Shown: positions 1 through 6,420 of the stretch, piece by piece | How positions within the stretch are numbered: position 1 is the stretch's first letter | Layout of the letters: the number at the start of each line of letters is the position of its first letter | DNA from: CAZAGT01 sp964484515 | GTDB lineage: Bacteria > Desulfobacterota > DSM-4660 > Desulfatiglandales > HGW-15 | Assembly: GCA_964484515.1 (NCBI GenBank) | Contig: CAZAGT010000150.1 | Coordinates: forward strand, 1-11,753 | Reading direction: 5' to 3' | Length of the DNA: 11,753 nucleotides | Notes under the pieces: model-generated | What the model was told of the DNA's origin: nothing | Seen by the model: only the letters and a program-made list of their open reading frames with translations | Databases searched by the model: none | Translations under genes and position numbers: made by a program

Positions 1-55
1 GCACCCTCGGCGTCTTGAATCTGCAGCATCCTCGACTTTTGCAACGTTAGGGTGA
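1..55 (+). repeat. Dispersed repeat, copy 1 (cut by the window edge)
   Basis: These 55 bases match positions 5078-5132 in the same orientation at 51 of 55 positions; the differences fall at 8, 13, 16 and 44. The match starts at base 1, so the element probably extends to the left outside the window, where the hairpin seen beside copy 2 (5048-5088) would be expected. No protein-like reading is visible in it. It looks like a non-coding intergenic repeat family, identity unknown. Confidence 0.75.
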
Positions 56-142
56 CCTCATTCGTATTTCTTGAATGTCCAGTAAGCCAGAATTCATTCC
101 CAGCTAGACCGTTGTTTCGCATGGCTACAAAAAGGGCTGTCT

Positions 143-967
143 ATGTCTGCGTCCCCGACGTTCATTGAGCTGAGCCCCTTTGAGGTGTACGCGATTAGGT
201 ACGCCACGGTCGCGCGCCGGAGCGCCGAAAACTTCATCGGGGGCGATCCGCACGAAGCTGGTGAACGGATGGACTACTTCGTTTGGCTCGCACGCAGTGC
301 ATCGCGAACCGTTGTCATTGATATCGGCTTCGACTCAGCCGCTGCGGCCCGTCGCCAACGCGAGTTTCTGTGCTCCCCAGTCGATGGGCTGAGATTGCTG
401 GCCGTCGATCCAGCAAGGGTGGAGGACGTCGTCATCACGCATCTCCATTACGACCACGTGGGTAACGTCGATCTGTTCCCGCAAGCGCGCTTTCATTTGC
501 AGGATCGCGAATTGGCCTTCGCCACGGGTCGCGACATGGCGGTCGAGTTCTTCTCGCAGGCATACGAAATAGACGAGGTCGTTGCCATGGTGCGCAATGT
601 CTATGCCGGGCGCGTGACGTTCCACGACGGAGACTCAGAAATTGCACCAGGCCTTTCAGTACATCACGTCGGCGGTCACACCAAAGGGTTGCAGGTCGTA
701 CGTGTCTGGACTCGTGTCGGTTGGCTCGTGCTGGCCTCCGATGCAAGCCACTATTACGCCAACATGAACGAGCACAGGCCGTTTCCTATCGTGGCGAATG
801 TGACCCAAATGGTCGAGGGTTGGCGCACATTACGAAAACTCGCGGATAAGCCTCAGCACATCGTGCCGGGACACGATCCGCTCGTCATGCAGCGCTATCA
901 CGCACCGGGAGCAGCCCTCGAAGGGATCGCCGTAAGGCTCGACGCGGAGCCGGTGGAGGCGGAATGA
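143..967 (+). CDS. Metallo-beta-lactamase-fold hydrolase (AHL-lactonase-like)
   Basis: A 274-residue cytoplasmic protein with no signal peptide. It carries the metal motif HLHYDH at residues 100-105 (His100, His102, Asp104, His105), His179 in GGHTKG, Asp200 in LASDASHYY and His244 in VPGHDP, which together give the full dinuclear zinc site of the superfamily. The length and the spaced motifs resemble the N-acyl homoserine lactonase-like branch, whose members open lactones or hydrolyse other esters; the substrate cannot be read from sequence. The start at 143 follows a weak AAAAGGG box. The gene stands alone, ahead of an MmgE/PrpD remnant. Its third codon positions look richer in G and C than those of the genes at 3008-4821, and the protein style is proteobacterial, so acquisition by transfer is possible; I did not count composition. 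Fold certain, exact function unknown. Confidence 0.88.
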   Translation: MSASPTFIELSPFEVYAIRYATVARRSAENFIGGDPHEAGERMDYFVWLARSASRTVVIDIGFDSAAAARRQREFLCSPVDGLRLLAVDPARVEDVVITHLHYDHVGNVDLFPQARFHLQDRELAFATGRDMAVEFFSQAYEIDEVVAMVRNVYAGRVTFHDGDSEIAPGLSVHHVGGHTKGLQVVRVWTRVGWLVLASDASHYYANMNEHRPFPIVANVTQMVEGWRTLRKLADKPQHIVPGHDPLVMQRYHAPGAALEGIAVRLDAEPVEAE

Positions 968-1067
968 CGTTGCAGCCCAAACCCCGTCATTGTGCAAAGC
1001 GCCGTGCAGAACGAGCCAAGCACCAGGCGTTTCATTCGCGGGAACCCCTTACCTTTTGGATGGATAG

Positions 1068-1448
1068 ATGGGGGTAACACGGCGGTTAGCCCAGTATATT
1101 GCCGGGCACGTGTATGCGGATATTCCGTCTGATGTGAGGCCTTCGTCGTCGGATTTGAAGTGGGAGGACGTGTTGAGGGTCAGATACTGTGTTGACAAAG
1201 GGGATTACTCCAAGAGCCTTCATCCTGGCTTTGCAGCTATGCGAGGCGTGATGGTGTCCCTCTTGGTAGAGCGGGAGACCAAAGATCGGTGCGAGGGAAT
1301 TCTCAAAGGGCTTCTGCAGCTGTCTCAGTCCGACTCGATCAGAGGGCTGTGCGACCTCCTGAGAAGCTGGGAGGCTGACAGAAGAACCCGATCTTCCGTT
1401 CGACACGCTCGGCGTGCTGCCAGACCTACGTCCGGGGAAGAAAAATGA
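1068..1448 (+). pseudogene. MmgE/PrpD family gene with internal deletion
   Basis: The 126-residue reading frame opens like an MmgE/PrpD protein: TRRLAQYIAGHVYADIPSDV (residues 4-23) has the usual N-terminal helix pattern. Residues 47-80, around KSLHPGFAAMRGVMVSLL, then match the motif that sits near residue 204 in the intact family member at 3448-4821 (KPFHAGRAAENGVLAASL). About 180 residues, including the HALDFDD and GWHSTCTLG active-site stretches, are therefore missing. After about residue 80 the frame turns Arg-rich and loses similarity; reading one frame over from about 1297 gives EFSKGFCSCLSP, which fits the family better, so a frameshift near 1297 is likely. No clear ribosome binding site precedes 1068. 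The product cannot be an active enzyme. The alternative is an unrelated small protein; the two motif matches in the right order argue against that. Confidence 0.6.
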
Positions 1449-1487
1449 GCCCCCAAGCAGCAAAGGATTCATAGGGAGGAATTGGCT

Positions 1488-2663
1488 GTGGCAGGGATTA
1501 TCACTTTCTCACCTGAACCATCCCTGTTTGGTTTCGGTGCCCTTGAGAAACTACCTGAATCCCTCCAGTCGAGGGGTTACAGAAGAATCCTTGTATTTAC
1601 GGACTCTAAAATTGCCGAGAGCGGCATCCTCGAGAGGGTCCTTGGCTTGTTCAGGGGCTCTGTTGAATACGAAATATTTGATAACGTCCCGGCAGAACCC
1701 AAGAGTGAGGAAATCGAAAGGCAGCGGGAAAGGTTTGATCCCGACTTCGACGCCATCATGGGCCTGGGAGGCGGCAGTGCCATGGATTTTGCCAAAGCCA
1801 TGGCGATCATCATGGCCCATGGCGGCGCGATGGGAGATTATCTGGGCGAGGGTTCCGTCCCGGGTCCTGTGGTCCCAATCATTTGCATCCCTACAACATC
1901 CGGTACGGGTTCACAAAGCACCCAGACAACGGTCTTCACGATAGATGAAGTCAAACGGGGCGTTTCTTCCGAATACATACGTCCTGCGCTTGCCATCGTT
2001 GACCCGGGACTGACTATGGGACTTCCTGCTGCCGTGACCCGGAATTCGGGCTATGACGCCCTGATGCACTCATGTGAAAGTTTTTTGGCCCGCCCCCATG
2101 AACATGTTCCAGAACGACCCATACTCTATCAGGGAAGCAATCCTTACAGTCGAAGTCTGGCCTTAGAAGCCTTCCGCAATATATGGCAATCCTATCGCGC
2201 GGCGGTTGCGGACGGACGTAATCGGAAGGCAAGGGCGGGAATGTCTATAGGATCGCACATGGCCGGCTTGGCTTTCAGCCACAGCGGTCTCGGTTTGATT
2301 CATGCGCTGGCCTCTTCCCTGGGCGGGATGATAGATGCTCCCCATGGGGTCTGCCTGGCCGCATGCACGGGTATCGGTCTTCGTTATAATTTCGATGCCT
2401 GTGAGAAAGATCTCGCCGTCCTGGCGGGTGTCATCGCGGATCATGACGGCACATCCGGCATACCCTCTGCCGACGGCTTTCTCGGCCATCTCCAGGATCT
2501 GCTAAAGGAGTTCGGCTTCCCCACACGGCCATCCGAGTTGGGCATAAGGAAAGAGGACGCGAAGACCGTGCTAAAGAAGACATTGGTCCAGATCCGAAGG
2601 ATTCAGACCAATCCGCGTCCCCTCGACCATGAGCTCCTGTCGTATATCGAAGAGGGTATCTAA
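1488..2663 (+). CDS. Iron-containing alcohol dehydrogenase (group III)
   Basis: NAD(P)-dependent reduction of an aldehyde or ketone, or oxidation of an alcohol or hydroxy acid, in the cytoplasm. Numbering from an upstream TTG at 1482: the nucleotide-binding GGGSAMDFAK is at residues 97-106, PTTSGTGSQS at 138-147, and the metal ligands appear as Asp192 and His196 (YDALMHS), His274 (LIHALAS) and His288 (APHG). The family-typical tail TNPRPL is present. Length (391-393 residues) is normal for the family and no key residue is missing. The start at GTG 1488 is preferred because the AGGGAGGA box at 1473-1480 sits 7 bases upstream of it, while it almost touches the TTG at 1482. The gene lies just after a decayed MmgE/PrpD gene and 344 bases before a small YdhR-like gene. 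Family assignment is firm; the substrate is unknown (1,3-propanediol, butanol, lactaldehyde and hydroxy-acid enzymes all belong here). Confidence 0.93.
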   Translation: MAGIITFSPEPSLFGFGALEKLPESLQSRGYRRILVFTDSKIAESGILERVLGLFRGSVEYEIFDNVPAEPKSEEIERQRERFDPDFDAIMGLGGGSAMDFAKAMAIIMAHGGAMGDYLGEGSVPGPVVPIICIPTTSGTGSQSTQTTVFTIDEVKRGVSSEYIRPALAIVDPGLTMGLPAAVTRNSGYDALMHSCESFLARPHEHVPERPILYQGSNPYSRSLALEAFRNIWQSYRAAVADGRNRKARAGMSIGSHMAGLAFSHSGLGLIHALASSLGGMIDAPHGVCLAACTGIGLRYNFDACEKDLAVLAGVIADHDGTSGIPSADGFLGHLQDLLKEFGFPTRPSELGIRKEDAKTVLKKTLVQIRRIQTNPRPLDHELLSYIEEGI

Positions 2664-3007
2664 GCGGGCGCTTGGGTGATGTGGGAAATGACAAACGACG
2701 TATGGGCATTGAGAATGAACGAGGCGAGCGCACAATACGTTAGTCCCATGGGTCAGGCGCTGTGCTCCTTTCCCGCTTCCTGGCGATTCGGGGAAGAAGT
2801 GGTTGATTATTTTTCCACCGTTCACGGCAAAAAGATTCACCAATTCCCGACTTGACAGCCATAAGGATTCACGATAACCCTGCAAGCGCCTTTAAGAACG
2901 AGGGCATTTTGTCCTCGGTTCCTGTACCATCTGCTTTCATGAGGCGTCAATCTGACCGGATTGATGATCGGTCGCAGGAATCTTCAGCATAAGAGAAAGG
3001 AGAGAAG
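2664..3007. other. 344-base gap without a confident gene
   Basis: The gap holds one 58-codon open frame (2679-2855, plus) that starts MWEMTNDVWAL. It has no ribosome binding site and I do not recognise it; I leave it uncalled. No clear promoter or hairpin terminator was found. The last bases (about 2993-3005) are a purine-rich AGAGAAAGGAGAG box that serves the gene starting at 3008. The AT-rich patch near 2800-2820 could hold a promoter, but no convincing pair of boxes is visible. Confidence 0.4.
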
Positions 3008-3349
3008 ATGGCTACTGAAAAGAAAGCGATGTGGGTGGTGTTCAGGATGGATCAAATGATCAGCACGGCGGAATTCAGGGAAAGGTACGCGGCGGCCTAT
3101 CACATCTTCAGAGACATGCCGGGACTTTTCAGCAAGACCTGGTGGGTCAACCAAGAAAAGAAAGAATGGGGAGCACTGTATGTCTTTGACTCAGAGGAGG
3201 AGTTACAGGAATATGCCAACTCCGATCTGTGGGTGAACAAGGTCCCTGCCAAGTGGGGGGTCAAACCTGAAGTCATCGTTGTTGAAGTGGGGGCCGTATT
3301 AACCAAGGCTACCGTAACCGAAGCAGAAAGATCCTGGGAGACGCCGTAA
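3008..3349 (+). CDS. YdhR-like small alpha/beta-barrel protein (putative monooxygenase)
   Basis: A 113-residue soluble protein whose pattern fits the YdhR/antibiotic-biosynthesis-monooxygenase fold, a ferredoxin-like dimeric barrel. Visible signs are the first strand (MWVVFRMD, residues 8-15), a helix with AEFRERY, the conserved turn PGLFSKTWWVNQEKKEWGAL (38-57), the strand YVFDSEEELQEYANSDLW (58-75) and the last strand EVIVVEVGAVL. YdhR-family proteins run about 100 residues and have no confirmed reaction; some relatives oxidise aromatic polyketides without cofactor. The start is well supported: AGAGAAAGGAGAG ends a few bases upstream of the ATG. It is convergent with the MmgE/PrpD gene, 98 bases apart, and follows the alcohol dehydrogenase in the same direction after 344 bases. 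The fold is fairly sure; the role is not. Confidence 0.72.
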   Translation: MATEKKAMWVVFRMDQMISTAEFRERYAAAYHIFRDMPGLFSKTWWVNQEKKEWGALYVFDSEEELQEYANSDLWVNKVPAKWGVKPEVIVVEVGAVLTKATVTEAERSWETP

Positions 3350-3447
3350 ACGGAGTCTGAAATTGAGGGTATAATACTCTACTGATGCATAAACAACACA
3401 GCAGGAAGTGTGGATAGGAAACAGGTGCAGGATTCGCAGCGTTGGGA

Positions 3448-4821
3448 TCAGGGTAGTCTATAGCAGTCCAGTAACTCGTCAATCTTTTCAAGACGATCCA
3501 AGTTTTCGAGTAGGGAAATGGACCGCTCTATGGCGTGATCCTCCAGGATACCCGTACAACAATCCAGATACTTCTCTCGAACTTCGTTTTTCGTCATGGG
3601 GTTTTCCGGATTTCCTCTGGCCTTATCCACCCGCGCCTCCAACATTCCGCCGTCCTTAAGAAAGACCTTTACCATGGCCGGCCCGAACTCCTTTGGTCCA
3701 TCTTCTGGACCCGACACGATCTTTCTCTCTATCCTCGCCATCATATCCTTGATTTCTCTGCTTCTGACTTTGTCGTCGGAAAACGAATTGCTTTTCACCT
3801 TGCCGTCGAGCAGCGCCAACGCGCTGCAGGCTTCCATACTGAATTTTGCCTCAAGGCCCGTTTGAGGATCTTTGTGAATAAGGATCTGATTTGCAAGGGC
3901 GTGAATGTGCCCTTCCACTCTATCGATCATTTCAAGATCATATTGAGGATCTCGAGCAATGACTAGAGAAGCATCAATAACCGGATGGGAAAAGGCGCAT
4001 GAAGGAAATTTCTTCAACACGATGCCCGGGTGTTCGATGTCAAACGGGTTTCCCAGCATATTTACGCACTTTTCTCCATCATATTGATCTCCCGCACAGA
4101 ATATATGGAAGAAACCAAGGGGGGCTTCCATGACGTTTTGATCGCCGGTCCAACCTTTTTGGGCCAGGCTCGCCGCCAGAACCCCGTTTTCGGCCGCTCG
4201 GCCGGCATGAAAGGGCTTGATCATGGTGCCGAAGTTCTGTTGCAGGCCCCCCGCCTGAGAGGCACCTAGGGCCAAGGCCGCTCGCAATGTTTGCCCCTTT
4301 AGACCTAAGAGCTTTGCCGCAGCGGCTGTAGAGCCTATAGATCCCAAGGTGCAAGTGGAATGCCATCCCTGTTCGTAGTGCGAGGGGTTCATTCCATAGG
4401 CCAATTTCACGGCTACTTCCACACCAATGATGTATGACTCAAGCAACTTCAGACCGCTGATGCCAAGATATTCGCCCACGGCGAAGGCGGCAGGTAGTAC
4501 GGCCGTTGTTGGGTGACCGTACATGGGCTGGCTGGCGTCATCAAAATCGAGAGCGTGTCCTGAAATGCCGTTGGCCAGGGATGCCCAGGTTGGGTGGACG
4601 CGGAAACCGGTACCTATAACGGTTGCTGTGCCGTGCAAGCCCTCTTCACCAATCATTTCTTGAATAATCTTTGAAGGGGCTTCGACAGAACCTCCAGTGG
4701 CAACGCCCAGGAAATCGGAAATCAGCAGTTTTGATGTCCGAATTACATTGTCCGGGATATCTGAAATATCCGTTTTCTCAATGAAATCAGCCAGTCTTGC
4801 TGTAATCTCATCTTCTTTCAT
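3448..4821 (-). CDS. MmgE/PrpD family protein (2-methylcitrate dehydratase / cis-aconitate decarboxylase / epimerase type)
   Basis: An intact 457-residue member of the family that includes 2-methylcitrate dehydratase PrpD, cis-aconitate decarboxylase and iminodisuccinate epimerase, all acting on small di- or tricarboxylates. Numbering from the GTG at 4827: N-terminal helix to about residue 45, HALDFDD at 91-97, YGHPTT at 103-108, GWHSTCTLGS at 154-163 and KPFHAGRAAENG at 204-215. Asp94, His105, His156 and Lys204 look like the conserved active-site Asp, His, His and Lys. The C-terminal domain keeps the family's VREKYLDC near its end. ATG 4821 is chosen because GGAGGG lies 8 bases upstream of it and only 2 from the GTG at 4827. 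Propionate genes (prpB, prpC) are absent, so the name prpD is not justified. A decayed relative lies at 1068-1448. Family firm, substrate open. Confidence 0.92.
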   Translation of the reverse strand: MKEDEITARLADFIEKTDISDIPDNVIRTSKLLISDFLGVATGGSVEAPSKIIQEMIGEEGLHGTATVIGTGFRVHPTWASLANGISGHALDFDDASQPMYGHPTTAVLPAAFAVGEYLGISGLKLLESYIIGVEVAVKLAYGMNPSHYEQGWHSTCTLGSIGSTAAAAKLLGLKGQTLRAALALGASQAGGLQQNFGTMIKPFHAGRAAENGVLAASLAQKGWTGDQNVMEAPLGFFHIFCAGDQYDGEKCVNMLGNPFDIEHPGIVLKKFPSCAFSHPVIDASLVIARDPQYDLEMIDRVEGHIHALANQILIHKDPQTGLEAKFSMEACSALALLDGKVKSNSFSDDKVRSREIKDMMARIERKIVSGPEDGPKEFGPAMVKVFLKDGGMLEARVDKARGNPENPMTKNEVREKYLDCCTGILEDHAIERSISLLENLDRLEKIDELLDCYRLP

Positions 4822-5047
4822 ATGCACGGCCCTCCGTTTTACTCATGGATTGTATCTCGCGATTGCTAATGAAACCCTACGTTGCATAATCAACACGACA
4901 GAAGGTGTGTAAAGCCAATAATGACAATGTCTTCAGCCGTTCTTAACATTAATTCTGGATATCGCCACCTGTGAGATCTCGCGGAACCCAAAAGATGTCG
5001 TGTTGTTTACCCTTTGGGAAAGCCGATGATACCGCATCTTCTGCGTT

Positions 5048-5132
5048 GCCAAGGGCTTGCAGTAGGTTACTACGGCTGCACCCTTGGCGCCTGGAATCTG
5101 CAGCATCCTCGACTTTTGCAGCGTTAGGGTGA
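5048..5132 (+). repeat. Dispersed repeat, copy 2, with adjoining hairpin
   Basis: Bases 5078-5132 repeat 1-55 (51 of 55 identical). Overlapping its left end is a long stem-loop: GCCAAGGG at 5048-5055 pairs with CCCTTGGC at 5081-5088, TGCAG at 5058-5062 pairs with CTGCA at 5076-5080, and the tip can fold GTAG(GTTA)CTAC at 5062-5073. No U-rich tract follows, so it is not a standard terminator. A palindrome joined to a conserved tail is what REP-like intergenic elements or a structured RNA would show. Which of these it is cannot be decided from two copies, one of them cut. Confidence 0.65.
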
Positions 5133-5306
5133 AGACTGACCTTCGTTCTTCGGCCTTTCAATAACAAGCATGTCAGTACAACCCTAAAGGAGCGAAAAGG
5201 CCCCATGTCCCTCGTCTTTTGTCCGTTGTTAAAGACAAGGCATTGCAGCCCAAATCGATATTATATCATGGAGCAACGTATGATCCGCTCTCGCAAACCC
5301 CGGAGT

Positions 5307-5323
5307 TGACTGCTGAGAGCTGA
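5307..5323 (+). repeat. 17-base dispersed repeat, inverted partner at 9184-9200
   Basis: TGACTGCTGAGAGCTGA occurs here and, as its exact reverse complement, at 9184-9200. A 17-base exact match is unlikely by chance in a window of this size. Both copies lie in gaps without genes. The flanks here continue with more GCTGA words to about 5331. It is probably part of a genome-wide low-complexity intergenic repeat. Confidence 0.45.
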
Positions 5324-5341
5324 AGGCTGAATGCTTTCTTG

Positions 5342-5680
5342 TTAAGACGGTTGAGATCGTGACACGGTGTTTAACATTTCATGAATGACCTGGAAACCTA
5401 GATAAATGGCCTCGACGAATCGTTTCATCCCCTGCTCATGGGCCGGATCAAAAAGACATCGTGCCCTGGCCCTGTGCTTTCCTGTCAGACCGACGGCAAC
5501 GGCCTTCGTTGTAATCAGGCCGACTCCGCCCTTTGCATTTTCCAGGTAGTACGCCATTGTACGCGGTGATGGGGTCCCCTCGGGGCCTGCCAGGTTGTTA
5601 CCCATGGCGGCCATTACGATCCGATTGGGAATGAAGCGATCCCCTACCTTGAAAGGTTTAAACAGAGAGGGATAACGCAT
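5342..5680 (-). pseudogene. Truncated NADH:flavin oxidoreductase (Old Yellow Enzyme family), N-terminal piece
   Basis: The first ~91 of 112 residues match the start of the Old Yellow Enzyme/2,4-dienoyl-CoA reductase family: SLFKPFKVG (5-13), NRIVMAAMG (19-27) of the first barrel strand, YYLENAKGGVGLITTKAVAVG (45-65), and CLFDPAHEQGMKRFVEAI (74-91). Full proteins in this family have about 350 to 670 residues and need FMN and often a 4Fe-4S cluster. Here the frame leaves the family right after VEAI, where a segment like HAHGAKVALQLNH is expected, and ends 21 residues later in unrelated sequence (YLGFQVIHEMLNTV and on). The barrel, the FMN site and the Fe-S Cys residues are gone, so it cannot work. 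A good AGGAGAAAG box still stands before the ATG. It points away from the ligase remnant at 5969, with 288 bases between. Confidence 0.8.
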
Positions 5681-5968
5681 GGTCTTTCTCCTGGTCCGGT
5701 CAGCGTGTCAGAAAGGAGGTCTCACTAACCTGCCTCCAAAAGGGATCCGAATCGTTAGGTTAGTCTTTGGACAACCTGTCTGTCTAGGTCTTTGCCTATG
5801 AGCCAGGGTTCTATGTTCCTCTCAGGAGGTAGCAGTACCACCTCACTTGCCTCTTTGGCAGTCAACGTATCCAGCGTTATTCGGTCACGGTTCTTTTAGG
5901 TCTTGACAAGCATAGGACCCTCTTTTAAAGTCGTCAGTCGACCAGCGACCATATTGTGAGGGCATGTC
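5681..5968. other. 288-base gap between divergent remnants, with an unassigned coding-like fragment
   Basis: The gap holds the leaders of both remnants and no intact gene. On the minus strand 5758-5895 is open for 46 codons between two stops and reads like protein (ASEVVLLPPERNIEPWLIGK within it), yet it has no start codon with a ribosome binding site, and I do not recognise it. It may be a scrap of a third gene. A GAGGG box at 5957-5961 serves the ATG at 5969, and AGGAGAAAG near 5687 serves the minus-strand remnant. Confidence 0.4.
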
Positions 5969-6343
5969 ATGCGAACCTTGGAACATGAATCCAAGGAAAT
6001 CCTCAAGAGGTACGGCATCGCCGTACCTTCATCTCGGTTGGTCTCCGAGGCTGAGGATCTTCAGGTCGATCGGCCGGTGGTGCTGTTTTGTGAGCCGGGC
6101 GGAATTATGGAGGATCATCTGGGCCGGCTCGTCACCGAGCGCGGGATCACAATACTGATCGTGGGCTTCGTAGCCGGCCGCTTTGTGGATGCCATGCCGG
6201 GGATTCGGTTTGGTCATGCGGCTACCGTTGTCGAAGGCGACAGGCGTGCGGCCAAGGGGAAGATCGAGAGTACGAAGGAGGCGGGCATCCACGTGGCCGA
6301 GGCGTTCTCGGATATCGTGCCGGTCTTGAGTGAGTATCCTTGA
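5969..6343 (+). pseudogene. SucC-SucD-like chimera: acyl-CoA ligase beta N-terminus joined to alpha C-terminus
   Basis: The 124-residue frame is made of two unequal parts. Residues 4-27 (LEHESKEILKRYGIAVPSSR and on) match the first ATP-grasp residues of a succinyl-CoA-synthetase-type beta subunit. Residues 36-121 match the end of the alpha subunit: VVLFCEPGG, VGFVAGRF (66-73), IRFGHAATVVEG (79-90) with His83 in the place of the phosphorylated His, and a KIESTKEAGIHVAE tail. The order beta then alpha is that of adjacent sucC-sucD or mtkA-mtkB genes, so one in-frame deletion of roughly 1.6 kb from such a pair explains it; the ATP-grasp domain and CoA-binding Rossmann domain are gone. A GAGGG box sits 7 bases before the ATG. 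The CitE-like lyase follows after 77 bases, as malyl-CoA lyase does next to malate-CoA ligase genes. Not an active ligase; a residual small protein cannot be ruled out. Confidence 0.75.
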
Positions 6344-6420
6344 GAGCTGCCATCCCCTTCAGGTGTCATCAATTCATCCTTGAGGTATAGCGCCTACGGA
6401 TGGAAATGACGAGGTTTGAG

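Larger units (their letters stand above)
4822..5341. other. 520-base non-coding stretch carrying repeats
   Basis: This stretch separates the MmgE/PrpD gene from an Old Yellow Enzyme remnant, both on the minus strand. The 4822-4900 part is AT-rich and should hold the promoter and leader of the MmgE/PrpD gene, though I cannot point to convincing boxes. The centre holds a hairpin plus repeat copy 2 (5048-5132). The right end holds short GCTGA-rich sequence (5307-5335). An 85-codon minus-strand frame (4949-5206) runs straight through the hairpin and repeat and is taken as spurious. Confidence 0.55.

Noticed and set aside
970..981. 12-base match TTGCAGCCCAAA shared with 5243-5254
   Set aside because: Several 12-base matches are expected by chance in a window of this size, and the flanks do not align.
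2679..2855. 58-codon plus-strand frame after the alcohol dehydrogenase
   Set aside because: No ribosome binding site and no recognisable pattern; too short to support as a gene.
3370..3375. TATAAT box between the convergent genes
   Set aside because: No -35 box at the right distance and no gene downstream on that strand until a remnant 2.6 kb away.
3448..4821. Naming the minus-strand gene prpD and inferring a methylcitrate cycle
   Set aside because: No prpB or prpC is nearby and the family covers several reactions; only the family name is supported.
4949..5206. 85-codon minus-strand frame starting MGPFRSFRVV
   Set aside because: It runs through the hairpin and the 55-base repeat, has no ribosome binding site, and its sequence is what the repeat would give when translated.
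6400..6420. ATG 6400 (or 6406) as start of the CitE-like lyase
   Set aside because: The Shine-Dalgarno-like GAGG is too far (14 bases) from 6400, while 6421 has one at 6 bases; the extra residues carry no family motif. The earlier start is still possible.
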